Shown: one piece after another, positions 52,802 through 61,446 of the stretch
Numbering within the stretch: the first letter of the stretch is position 1
How the letters are laid out: each line of letters begins with the position of its first letter
From: Thiomicrorhabdus sp033238645
GTDB lineage: Bacteria > Pseudomonadota > Gammaproteobacteria > Thiomicrospirales > Thiomicrospiraceae
Assembly (NCBI GenBank): GCA_033238645.1
Contig: BQXR01000004.1
Span: 183,924 to 247,923, forward strand
Direction of reading: 5' to 3'
DNA: 64,000 nucleotides
Notes under the pieces: generated by a model
What the model was told of the DNA's origin: nothing
Databases searched by the model: none
Seen by the model: only the letters and a program-made list of their open reading frames with translations
Program-made: the position numbers and the translations under genes

Positions 52802-53878
52802 ATGAGCAACGCACAACTAATCTTAATCGACAAACGTAATCAACCTTTAAAAGAGTATCTAGTTGCGGTGGCCGCATCTGATGGCTTAAACATTAAGGGT
52901 GTAGAAGTGATGGCCTCCCCTGCTAAGGGCGAGAAGTCTCTGCTAAATGCCAATGTGGTCATTCCCCCTTTGGAAGCGTTCGACTTTAACGTTAAGAAAT
53001 TAGTTGATGCCGTTCTAGAGCAGTTAACCATTGGCGAGGAAGCACATAGCATTGAAGAATTTATTGCAAAATGCTCTGAAGATGAAGCGGTACAAAAGGC
53101 ACTGACAAAGTCAATCCCAAGATTGCGTAAGAAGATCGAAGCATTAATTAAAGAGTTCTGTAGTTCAGATGTCATTGGCCTGATTCAAGAACGTCGTAAT
53201 GATGCGCTCTTTAAACTTAAAGAGCATGCAACGGAACTTAAGGGTAAAAATATTGTCTGTATCGATATTGAAGCAACCAATGTTTCTACTCACCCTGAAG
53301 CGGATATCATTCAAGTCTCTGCTTGTGACATTAACGGTAAAGAGCTGTTTAACCAGTTGATCAACCCTGGTTACGATATTCCTGAAAATGAAAAACACAA
53401 TATCACCACTGAGATGGTTCAAGACCAGCCTTCACTGGTTGAAGCATGGGATATTATCCATGACACCCTTGAAGCTGCGGATATCGTTCTAGCTTACAGC
53501 ACCGAGAGTGACTATATGTATCTTGAGAAAAGTGCTGAGAAGAAGCTGCTGAAGTTTGATTTAGACTATAACGATTGGTTAGATGCCGCTGTTTTAAGTA
53601 AAGACCTAAAAGGGGCTTTACGCTGGCACAGTGAAAAGATGTACTGGTTCTATAAGACGCCTAAATTGACTATGGCTTACGAGATGGTTGTAGGCAAGCC
53701 CTTCCCGGGTGATGCACATGATGCTTTAGCTGATGCTCGCGCAACGGTTGATCTATTTAACGCCATGCTTGAGAAGGGTGCTAAATCTCAAGTGTCTCAG
53801 AAAAAGCCAAAGGTCGTTAGTGAGACAGTCACCAACAATCCGTTTGCCGCCGCTTTTGCCAACGCTAAACGCAGCTAA
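52802..53878 (+). CDS. DEDDh-family 3'-5' exonuclease with a unique N-terminal domain
   Basis: A 358-residue protein. A DnaQ/RNase T-like exonuclease occupies about residues 148-325: Asp155 and Glu157 in CIDIEATN, a weak second block around Asp237, and His306-x4-Asp311 in DAHDALADARA. The first 145 residues, ending in a helical KIEALIKEFC stretch, match no family I recognise. The C-terminal 30 residues are basic. It could process RNA or DNA ends or act as a nucleotide hydrolase. It is followed 15 bases later by hisI. Confidence 0.85.
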   Translation: MSNAQLILIDKRNQPLKEYLVAVAASDGLNIKGVEVMASPAKGEKSLLNANVVIPPLEAFDFNVKKLVDAVLEQLTIGEEAHSIEEFIAKCSEDEAVQKALTKSIPRLRKKIEALIKEFCSSDVIGLIQERRNDALFKLKEHATELKGKNIVCIDIEATNVSTHPEADIIQVSACDINGKELFNQLINPGYDIPENEKHNITTEMVQDQPSLVEAWDIIHDTLEAADIVLAYSTESDYMYLEKSAEKKLLKFDLDYNDWLDAAVLSKDLKGALRWHSEKMYWFYKTPKLTMAYEMVVGKPFPGDAHDALADARATVDLFNAMLEKGAKSQVSQKKPKVVSETVTNNPFAAAFANAKRS

Positions 53879-53893
53879 TTGGAGACTTTTACA

Positions 53894-54340
53894 ATGTGCC
53901 AAACACCTCCAACATTCAAGCAACTTGAAAAAGCAAAAATGGGCGATTATTTTGATTGGCAGCAACTCAAGTCACAAGTTAAGTTTGATGAGAACGGTCT
54001 GATTCCTGCCATCGCTCAACAGTTCGATACAAAAGAAGTGTTAATGATGGCATGGATGAATATGCAATCTTTAGAAGAGACGTTAAAAACAGGCCGCGTA
54101 TGTTATTGGTCTCGCTCACGCCAAAACTACTGGCGTAAAGGCGAGGAGTCTGGTCAAATCCAACTACTTAAAAGCTTGGCTTTTGACTGCGATGGCGACA
54201 CAATTCTGTTAACCGTTGACCAAACCGGGCCTGCCTGCCACTCAGGGCGACGTAGCTGCTTTTATAGTGCCGTACAAGGGACAGACTTAACCATCACCAG
54301 TGATCCCATTATTGACCCTGCTGAGCTCTATAAGAAGTAG
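53894..54340 (+). CDS. hisI: phosphoribosyl-AMP cyclohydrolase
   Basis: HisI (148 residues) opens the adenine ring of PR-AMP in histidine synthesis. Family blocks are PAIAQQFDTKEVLMMAWMN, GRVCYWSRSRQNYWRKGEESG, the metal-binding DCDGDTILLTVDQTG, and PACHSGRRSCFY with its zinc cysteines. It lacks the HisE pyrophosphohydrolase fusion. The ATG at 53894 has GGAG nine bases upstream; a TTG five codons earlier falls in that ribosome site. It is separated from other his genes and probably co-transcribed with the exonuclease gene. Confidence 0.96.
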   Translation: MCQTPPTFKQLEKAKMGDYFDWQQLKSQVKFDENGLIPAIAQQFDTKEVLMMAWMNMQSLEETLKTGRVCYWSRSRQNYWRKGEESGQIQLLKSLAFDCDGDTILLTVDQTGPACHSGRRSCFYSAVQGTDLTITSDPIIDPAELYKK

Positions 54341-54370
54341 ATTCGCACACAAAAACATACACAATCCATT

Positions 54371-54406
54371 AAACGGCTTATTTCCACTGAAATGAGCCGT
54401 TTTTTT
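54371..54406 (+). terminator. terminator after hisI
   Basis: AAACGGCTTATTTC pairs with GAAATGAGCCGTTT around CACT and is followed by four more T residues. It ends the plus-strand run before the convergent mobA gene. Its arm sequence AAATGAGCCG is repeated next to the G-run at 54439. Confidence 0.95.
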
Positions 54407-54431
54407 ATGTCTGAAATTAATCAAAAAGAAA

Positions 54432-54450
54432 ATGAGCCGGGGGGGGGATA
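54432..54450 (-). repeat. C-run repeat, copy 11, opposite orientation
   Basis: Nine G residues on the plus strand (54439-54447) preceded by ATGAGCC; read on the minus strand, C9 followed by GGCTCATTTTC. It is the only copy in reverse orientation. Its flank copies an arm of the hisI terminator rather than the usual TGCTCAAAA. Confidence 0.7.
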
Positions 54451-54464
54451 AAGATATTGGCCAG

Positions 54465-55091
54465 TTATTCAGAAGATGCTGCTTGAAAAGCCTCTAGGGT
54501 ATTTAGGTTTTGAAACGCTTGTGGTGCACAGTCAGAGAAATCTGCTTTAGAGAAATCATTCTCCTCTATCCAGCGATAAACACTTAAATGAGACTTGGCA
54601 ATCGCCGATGCTAAAGAGGCCGACATACTCTTATGCATTAACAGATAGAGCGGTTGAATGCGCTCACCATCATCAGCGACCACCAAAGGCGCTGGATTTA
54701 GCTGATAAGCACTGATCAATCGAGTAATAAAATCTTCAGGCAGATGGGGATTATCACAAGGCACAAATACTAGCCACTCTGTATCTAGCTGATGCCAAGC
54801 AGCATGCATCCCCGCTAAAGGCCCTAAAAATTCACTCGACTCATCAGAGAAGAGTGCCTCGCAATAAGGTTGATATATTTCAGGTTCAACATTCATATTG
54901 ACCCAAACAGTCTGACATTGTGGTTTTAATGTTTGTAAAATCGACAGTAGAATGGGCTTACCCTGATAGGGAAGCAGCGCCTTCTGCCTAAAACCAACAC
55001 GAGAACCTCTTCCTCCAGCTAAAACAATGGTATTCAGGGATGTTTTATCAGGACAACTAAGAGGGTGAAACTGATCTTGTAAATCGCTCAC
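54465..55091 (-). CDS. mobA: molybdenum cofactor guanylyltransferase
   Basis: MobA (208 residues) attaches GMP to molybdopterin. The nucleotide-binding loop is near residues 22-40: TIVLAGGRGSRVGFRQKALL. It departs from the usual RMGGxDK at three places. GPLAGMHAAW and VPCDNPHLPEDF are conserved, the latter carrying the Mg-binding Asp. The start codon is GTG, directly abutting the stop of the histidine kinase gene with AAGG just before it, which implies coupling. Because of the altered loop, a related nucleotidyltransferase such as a MocA-type enzyme remains possible. Confidence 0.85.
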   Translation of the reverse strand: MSDLQDQFHPLSCPDKTSLNTIVLAGGRGSRVGFRQKALLPYQGKPILLSILQTLKPQCQTVWVNMNVEPEIYQPYCEALFSDESSEFLGPLAGMHAAWHQLDTEWLVFVPCDNPHLPEDFITRLISAYQLNPAPLVVADDGERIQPLYLLMHKSMSASLASAIAKSHLSVYRWIEENDFSKADFSDCAPQAFQNLNTLEAFQAASSE

Positions 55092-58025
55092 CTAACCTTC
55101 ATCCTGTTTATAATTAGCCCACTTAGCCATCGTATAATTAAAGCGATCCAAATCAATTGGTTTTGTAATATAGTCACTCATTCCCACTGATAAACAGCGC
55201 TCTTTATCTTCAGACATCGCATTGGCAGTTAAGGCAACAATTGGAATAGAGCGGCCACTTTGGCTAAGCCCCTCCTCTTTACGAATCATCTTAGTCGCCT
55301 CATAGCCGTCCATAACAGGCATCTGACAATCCATAATGATCAAATCATAGATCTGCTGATGAGTCCGCCAAAAAGACAGTCCCTCCATACCATTACCAGC
55401 AATATCAACTCGAGCACCTAAGCGCTGTAAAAAGGCCGCTACAACCCTCTGATTAACCTCCTCATCCTCAATTAACAGAACTGTTTTATTCTGTAGAGAT
55501 TGCGAACCATCCCGTGTAACTGAAGGCATAAGTGGCGCTGAAACAGAGCTTGGAAATGATTTTGTGACAATTGAGTCGACGACTGAATGAGTGTCATTAA
55601 TACGATTGGTACTTATCAGCTTAGCTGACTGACTCGGTGGTGACGGCTTTTCTAATGAAAACCGTAACCAAAAAATACTACCCTGCCCCTCCTCAGAAGT
55701 CACCTCAATACTCCCCCCCATTAAATCAACCAACTGCTTTGAGATAGCCAAGCCAAGCCCTGTTCCACCATATTTTCTGGTTGTTGATTCATCTGCTTGC
55801 GTAAAAGAGTCAAACAGCTTATCTAGATTATCTGAGTGGATACCAATCCCTGTATCTTTAACCTTAATAAGAATATTAGAAAACCTAGAAAAATGATCTG
55901 CACAAACCGTTTCAATAAGAGAGATATCAACTCGCCCCCCTGGGGAAAACTTGATAGCATTATCAATTAAATTCAGCAACACCTGTTGTATGCGTACTTC
56001 ATCGCCAATAAAACAATCATCTGATGGCATCCTATTCTCAAAGTAAACCGCTACTTCACCCGATTTAGCCTGAGTTTGCAGCATATCAATAGCATGATTC
56101 ACAATATTGACCAGATACATTGGATGGGATTCTAGCGCAACAGCACCCTCATCCAATTTAGCAAAGTCTAAAATACTATTGATAATGGTCAATAGCGATT
56201 GACCACTGTACTCAATCGCCTGAAGATAAGAAGATTGCTGCTGATTCAAAGCCGTTGCCTGCAATAAGTTAGACATCCCTAAAATACCATTCAGGGGTGT
56301 TCTAATCTCATGACTCATTGTCGCTACAAAACGACTTCGTGCTTTAGCCAACTCTTCCGCACTCTCTTTAGCCACCTGCATCTGCTTCTGCGCACTGATC
56401 TGAACTGAGATATCACGTACCATGTGAACCAACTGAACACCTTCCAGTGTTTCTACCAAACTTAAACTCACCTCTAAAGAGAGCTCTTCGGCTGTTTTTG
56501 TCATACCGAGTACAGGGGAGTCTAATCCCAAACCAATAAAGTCCTCGCCTGAGGTAGTGACCAGCTGTTGTTTAAATGCCTCTAACTCTTCATTTGCTTC
56601 TTCATTAACACAGAGCTCAATGGAGTGCCCCATCAACTCTGAGCGATCATATTCAAATAGTTTTTCAAATACATTATTGACTCTAAAAATAACCCCATAC
56701 CGATCAGTAATCGCAATGGCATTAGGCGCATTTTCAATCAATTTATTGGCTTGCTGCTCTGCCATTTTTTGTGCATGAATTGATGTGATATAGCTTTGTA
56801 AAACAACTGGTTGCCCATGATCATCATAAAGAATTCGTGTTAGCTCATACACCCAACAAAAGACATGCTCTTTCTGGTGCTGTAGTCTAAATTCAAGGGC
56901 TACCTCCACCTCTCGTAAAGAGAGAGCTTTCATAATTGCCATTCTGACGGTGGCGACATCCTCTGGCCAAATAAGGTCAGTAAAAGATTTCTCTCGCAAC
57001 AACTCATCGGTTTTACAGCCCAACAATGTACAAACATTGGGTGAAACATACTGTACAGCCATATTACTATCAGCTTGTTTCTGAAATAGCACCGTAGGCC
57101 CCGTATTAAACAGTGCATCTTGAACTGAACTTTCAGCCAAATGGGTTCTAACTGACTCAAGGTTCTTTAAGTAAAATTGAATGATTAACAGAAGGACAAA
57201 AATGCTCAGAAAAACGACTAATGCCGTAATATATATTTTCTTCTTATAACTATCAAAAAGCCCATCGGCTGGAACACCTAACAGAACCCATTGAGCACCC
57301 TGAATGGGTGCATGTACTAATGCATCTTTAATAAAGCTGGGATTTAGTGAATCACCATAAAGACTACTACCGACTGCGGCTGAAGAAGCAATCACATCAC
57401 TATTAGACGAACCATCCAACAGAATAAATTCAAAATCTTGCGTATTAAAATCACCAATTAGCTGCTTATAGCGTTCAAAAGAAAAGCTAATAAATAACCC
57501 ACCTTGCACATTGGGTAGGCCAATCGGTACAACTAAGTCATAGCGCAACTGACCATCCACATGACGATATGCCACTAATTGGTAACTATCTGATGTGTTA
57601 TGAAAAACAGCCTTAATAAAATTTTGACTAGTGCCACCGAGCTCTGCACCACTTGATCCTATAACTACTTTGCCATATTGATCCAATACTGCAAATTGAC
57701 GGGCATCTAGTAATAACGTTTTAAGATGTGCTTCAATCGCTAAAAATTCATTAGCACCCGCCCCCCCCTTTACTAAGGCAAGAATACGCTCACGATGATG
57801 CATCTCCATTGACTGAGTCATCAAGCGGTGTTGTACAATACGCTCATCAATGACATTGGCTAGCCCTTTAGCAGAGATTGTCACAGCGGCATCAACACGT
57901 TGTGAGTGCTGATCAATCAGGTACTCTGAAGAGACATAACATGCTACCGCCAGACATATCGATAAAAACCAAAAAAAGATAGGCATAATATTTGCCTGAA
58001 GATGACTCCGAAAAGAGGAAAACAT
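55092..58025 (-). CDS. hybrid sensor histidine kinase (PAS-PAS-HK-REC)
   Basis: A 977-residue inner-membrane hybrid kinase. Membrane helices lie near residues 14-33 and 264-284, enclosing a 230-residue extracytoplasmic sensor. Two PAS domains follow at about 305-425 and 426-545. The HisKA phospho-site is His572 in FVATMSHEIRTPLNG. The ATPase domain has NLIDNAIKFSPGG, VKDTGIGI and KYGGTGLGLAISK. The C-terminal receiver has its Asp in LIIMDCQMPVMDGYEA. No Hpt domain is present. I used the ATG at 58025; a TTG 21 codons upstream is possible. The output partner is not encoded nearby, and mobA follows directly. Confidence 0.92.
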   Translation of the reverse strand: MFSSFRSHLQANIMPIFFWFLSICLAVACYVSSEYLIDQHSQRVDAAVTISAKGLANVIDERIVQHRLMTQSMEMHHRERILALVKGGAGANEFLAIEAHLKTLLLDARQFAVLDQYGKVVIGSSGAELGGTSQNFIKAVFHNTSDSYQLVAYRHVDGQLRYDLVVPIGLPNVQGGLFISFSFERYKQLIGDFNTQDFEFILLDGSSNSDVIASSAAVGSSLYGDSLNPSFIKDALVHAPIQGAQWVLLGVPADGLFDSYKKKIYITALVVFLSIFVLLLIIQFYLKNLESVRTHLAESSVQDALFNTGPTVLFQKQADSNMAVQYVSPNVCTLLGCKTDELLREKSFTDLIWPEDVATVRMAIMKALSLREVEVALEFRLQHQKEHVFCWVYELTRILYDDHGQPVVLQSYITSIHAQKMAEQQANKLIENAPNAIAITDRYGVIFRVNNVFEKLFEYDRSELMGHSIELCVNEEANEELEAFKQQLVTTSGEDFIGLGLDSPVLGMTKTAEELSLEVSLSLVETLEGVQLVHMVRDISVQISAQKQMQVAKESAEELAKARSRFVATMSHEIRTPLNGILGMSNLLQATALNQQQSSYLQAIEYSGQSLLTIINSILDFAKLDEGAVALESHPMYLVNIVNHAIDMLQTQAKSGEVAVYFENRMPSDDCFIGDEVRIQQVLLNLIDNAIKFSPGGRVDISLIETVCADHFSRFSNILIKVKDTGIGIHSDNLDKLFDSFTQADESTTRKYGGTGLGLAISKQLVDLMGGSIEVTSEEGQGSIFWLRFSLEKPSPPSQSAKLISTNRINDTHSVVDSIVTKSFPSSVSAPLMPSVTRDGSQSLQNKTVLLIEDEEVNQRVVAAFLQRLGARVDIAGNGMEGLSFWRTHQQIYDLIIMDCQMPVMDGYEATKMIRKEEGLSQSGRSIPIVALTANAMSEDKERCLSVGMSDYITKPIDLDRFNYTMAKWANYKQDEG

Positions 58026-58433
58026 TGGGGTTTTATGAGCTACAGGCAAAGCAGAGTCCCTATCTAGGCAAACGATATTAAAAGTCAATATTAGACCTAA
58101 ACTTGATTATGCGCAAACCCCAACTTCAGCTTTGAATAAGATAACTAAACACCTTCAAAATAAATCATTCGCAAACATAACTAAAAAGACCTACAATAAA
58201 ACACTCGCGCCACAACTGGGCTAGAGATTACGTATCAAGCTTACATTGATGCACTATTAATTCAACAACGTCAAAAGGTAAATAATACATATACAGGTGG
58301 AGTATTTTTGATATAGCTTATTGTTTATATTCAATATATATCTAAATACTAAGAAGGAAAATCATCTAGTATATCCCTTGATTTATCTTAAAATACAACA
58401 ACAGAAATACAGCTTACTAAGGGACTCTACTGA
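58026..58433. other. 408-bp divergent intergenic region
   Basis: It separates the hybrid kinase gene from the first chemoreceptor gene. It is AT-rich; no sigma-28 type TAAAG / CCGATAA promoter was found for the chemoreceptor, and no repeat copy or terminator is visible. Confidence 0.5.
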
Positions 58434-61175
58434 ATGCGAAATAATCAGCCTATTACCAATGAAGAATACCTCATTCCAGAGGGGATTACCCTAGTATCAA
58501 AAACAGACCTTGTAGGAAATATAACAGAGTGCAACGATGCGTTTGAAGCTGCTAGTGGGTACAATAGAGCACAGCTAATAGGTCAACCGCATAGCTTAGT
58601 TCGCCATCCAGATGTACCCAAAGCTGTTTTTGCTGACTTATGGCGCTCCCTCCAAAAGGGGAACACTTGGTGTCAAGTCGTTAAAAACCGCCGTGCCGAT
58701 GGGGGTTACTACTGGGTAAGAGCAAATGCTACACCTATTTATACCAATGGCCAAATTTCAGGCTACATGTCAGTTCGCTCTTTTGTGAAGCCGCAGGAAA
58801 AAACTGCGACAGCACAAGCCTATAAAGATATTGCTGCAGGTAAGGCTAAAATCAAAGATGGTCGAGTGTATACAGGTATTAACTGGACTCAACTAAAATT
58901 TTTCTCTCATTTAGATCCTCAATACCAGTTAATGCTGTTGATTGGCCTGTTCTACCTATTACCTTATGCTATTTACTCTACATTAGATGGCCATTCATTA
59001 ATGGAGCAGCTAGGTGTTATACTCCTAGGCCTTATCCCTCCAGCACTCTATGGTTATAAAATAAAGAGAACTAACGTAAATGCTGGAAATCAGTTACGCA
59101 AAATTGCCTCGGGAGATCTCTTGCCTGATGAGTGGTTTGATCCGGACAGTACACAAGGTAAGCGCCAGACAGCAATCCGTTCAGTTTTCTTAGCCTCACA
59201 AGAACAGTCTGAGGAGTCCGCTTACCAGCTTGACCAAGCTGGACAGTTACGTACAGCAATGGATCAACTCTCTAGTAATGTCATGATCACTGATGCCAAT
59301 TTATGTATTAATTACATGAATGATGACATGGTTAAATTCATGACTGAAAAGGAATCAACTCTGCAAGCCTTTCTGCCTGACTTTAAGGTTAACGACCTCC
59401 TCGGACAGAATATTGATATTTTCCATAAAACTCCTTCACACCAACGTGATTTATTGAACAAACTAACCAAACCCTATACAGGTAAAATTACTTTAGGCAG
59501 TACCCATTTAGAGATCTATGCAATTCCTGTATTTAACAGGGCTGGTCAACGTACCGCAACCATTGCTGAATGGCGAGACAAAACAGCGGAGGTACAGCTT
59601 CTTGAGGAGGTTGGTTCTGCTGTCCATGCTGCTCAAGCAGGTATTCTGGGTACCCGCATCGACCTAAGTAAAGTTGAAGGGGTTGCTAAAGAGCTGAGCA
59701 CCTCAATCAATGATCTTATTTCAACCATTGAACAACCCATTAATGAAGCCGTACAGATTGCTGTCTCTTTATCAGAAGGTGACTTAACTAAACAAATGAA
59801 TGGTGAATATCAAGGTCGTTTCGCGGTTCTACAAGATAGTTTAAATATTGCTGTGAGTAATTTAGCTTCAATGATGGGTCAAACTAAATCAGCGATTCAT
59901 GCTGTTAGTGAAGGATCTGAGCAAATTTTTAAAGGCAGTATAAACCTAAATAGTCGTACACAAGACCAAGCAGCCTCTCTTGAAGAGACTGCATCAAGCA
60001 TGGAAGAGATGACCGCTGCCGTCAAACAAAATGCATTTAATGCACGTGAAGCGTCTAAAGTTACTCACATAAGTTCAGATCAAGCTCAATCTGGTGTTGT
60101 CGTGATGCACAGTGCTATTGAATCTATGGAGCAGATCCATGAATCTAGCCAAAAGATCAATGACATTATTGCTCTAATTGATAGCATCGCTTTCCAAACA
60201 AACCTACTCGCTTTAAACGCGGCCGTTGAGGCTGCTCGTGCTGGTGAACATGGTCGTGGATTTGCCGTTGTCGCAGGAGAAGTGCGTAACCTAGCGGGTA
60301 AGTCCGCTGAAGCGGCCAAAGATATTCGTCTACTCATCGAAGATACCGTTCAAAAAGTGACCGAAGGCACACTACATGTAAAAGACTCAGGTAACTCTTT
60401 AAATGAAATTGTTGGATCTATTTCAAATATCAATCAAATCATTGAGGAGATCGCCTCTTCAAGTAACGAACAGAGTGAAGGTGTAAGCTTAGTTAACTCT
60501 TCTATTACCGATATTGATACCGCGGTACAGCATAATGCCGCTTTAGTTGAAGAGACAACAGCAACGGCTGAAGAGCTCGGTGAAATGGCCAAAATGATGA
60601 ATAGAAATATCTCTCAATTCACCATTAATGAAAATACTGCTTCAACAATACTACAAACTGGTGGCTTTGATTTTGAATCGGCACGCCGTGGGCATCGACA
60701 GTGGAGAGTAAAAGCTCGCGCCTATATTAATGAAGTCAATATTGGCTTTGACCAGTCTACTGCTGACGACCCTTCAAAATGTCCTTTAGGAGAGTGGCTC
60801 TATAACGAGGGGCAAAGTTATAAAAACTTATCTAGCTTCCAAAAATTAGAACAGGAACATTGTGAGTTTCATGCACTCATTGGTAAAATTATTAAGCTGA
60901 AAGATATAGAAGATTTAGAATCAGCCAATCAGGAAATGGACAAGTTCAATCACCAATCTGAAGTTGTAATACAGCTCATATCAGCGATGGAGAAAGAGGT
61001 TAACAGTGGTGTAGCCATGATACACCAGATGCCATTAGAACAACCAAAAGAGAGTCCTAAGACAATAAGAGCAAGTGCTAAGACAACTCAAAAAATGTCT
61101 TCTAAAAGTCCTGCACTACAAAAACTAGTACCAACTCAGTCTAAAAGTAACAGTGATGAGTGGTCTGATTTCTAA
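58434..61175 (+). CDS. methyl-accepting chemotaxis protein with PAS sensor and CZB domain
   Basis: A 913-residue chemoreceptor. An Aer-like PAS domain (residues 1-120; CNDAFEAASGY, GQPHSLVRHPDVPKAVFADLW) lies before two close membrane segments near 165-210, so sensing is probably cytoplasmic. A second, less conserved PAS-like region precedes a HAMP-like stretch. The signalling hairpin tip reads AFQTNLLALNAAVEAARAGE. The C-terminus is a zinc-binding CZB domain: HRQWR, CPLGEW and HCEFH supply the ligands. A close paralog follows in tandem. Confidence 0.95.
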   Translation: MRNNQPITNEEYLIPEGITLVSKTDLVGNITECNDAFEAASGYNRAQLIGQPHSLVRHPDVPKAVFADLWRSLQKGNTWCQVVKNRRADGGYYWVRANATPIYTNGQISGYMSVRSFVKPQEKTATAQAYKDIAAGKAKIKDGRVYTGINWTQLKFFSHLDPQYQLMLLIGLFYLLPYAIYSTLDGHSLMEQLGVILLGLIPPALYGYKIKRTNVNAGNQLRKIASGDLLPDEWFDPDSTQGKRQTAIRSVFLASQEQSEESAYQLDQAGQLRTAMDQLSSNVMITDANLCINYMNDDMVKFMTEKESTLQAFLPDFKVNDLLGQNIDIFHKTPSHQRDLLNKLTKPYTGKITLGSTHLEIYAIPVFNRAGQRTATIAEWRDKTAEVQLLEEVGSAVHAAQAGILGTRIDLSKVEGVAKELSTSINDLISTIEQPINEAVQIAVSLSEGDLTKQMNGEYQGRFAVLQDSLNIAVSNLASMMGQTKSAIHAVSEGSEQIFKGSINLNSRTQDQAASLEETASSMEEMTAAVKQNAFNAREASKVTHISSDQAQSGVVVMHSAIESMEQIHESSQKINDIIALIDSIAFQTNLLALNAAVEAARAGEHGRGFAVVAGEVRNLAGKSAEAAKDIRLLIEDTVQKVTEGTLHVKDSGNSLNEIVGSISNINQIIEEIASSSNEQSEGVSLVNSSITDIDTAVQHNAALVEETTATAEELGEMAKMMNRNISQFTINENTASTILQTGGFDFESARRGHRQWRVKARAYINEVNIGFDQSTADDPSKCPLGEWLYNEGQSYKNLSSFQKLEQEHCEFHALIGKIIKLKDIEDLESANQEMDKFNHQSEVVIQLISAMEKEVNSGVAMIHQMPLEQPKESPKTIRASAKTTQKMSSKSPALQKLVPTQSKSNSDEWSDF

Positions 61176-61212
61176 GCAAACCAGAAAGTAACTTTAGTCA
61201 GCATATAAAGAG

Positions 61213-61233
61213 CCACCTTATGGTGGTTTTTTT
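61213..61233 (+). terminator. terminator after the first chemoreceptor gene
   Basis: CCACC-TTAT-GGTGG is followed by seven T residues, 38 bp after the stop codon. The second receptor gene therefore probably has its own promoter in the 271-bp gap. Confidence 0.9.
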
Positions 61234-61446
61234 CTCCCCTCAAAAAAACTTATCACTCATAATAAAAATAACTAACTTCCCTTATCGCCGTTTTTTGTAT
61301 ATAAAGAACATAAACAAATATAAGCTATCCTTGGGATAAAAAATACTTATACTAACTTCTGCTTATACTCCTATATTCAGCAAGGTATATAGTTTTAAAC
61401 AGCGACTTAAGCCCCATACCAATAAAAATAAAAATAGGTAATCAAC

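Noticed and set aside
57760..57775. Run of eight C residues in the histidine kinase gene as another C-run repeat
   Set aside because: It is followed by TTTACT and not TGCTC, lies in the middle of a well-conserved coding frame, and reads as Gly and Ala codons on the minus strand.
58300..58433. Sigma-28 flagellar promoter upstream of the first chemoreceptor
   Set aside because: No TAAAG with CCGATAA at suitable spacing is present; the same search upstream of 61447 also failed.
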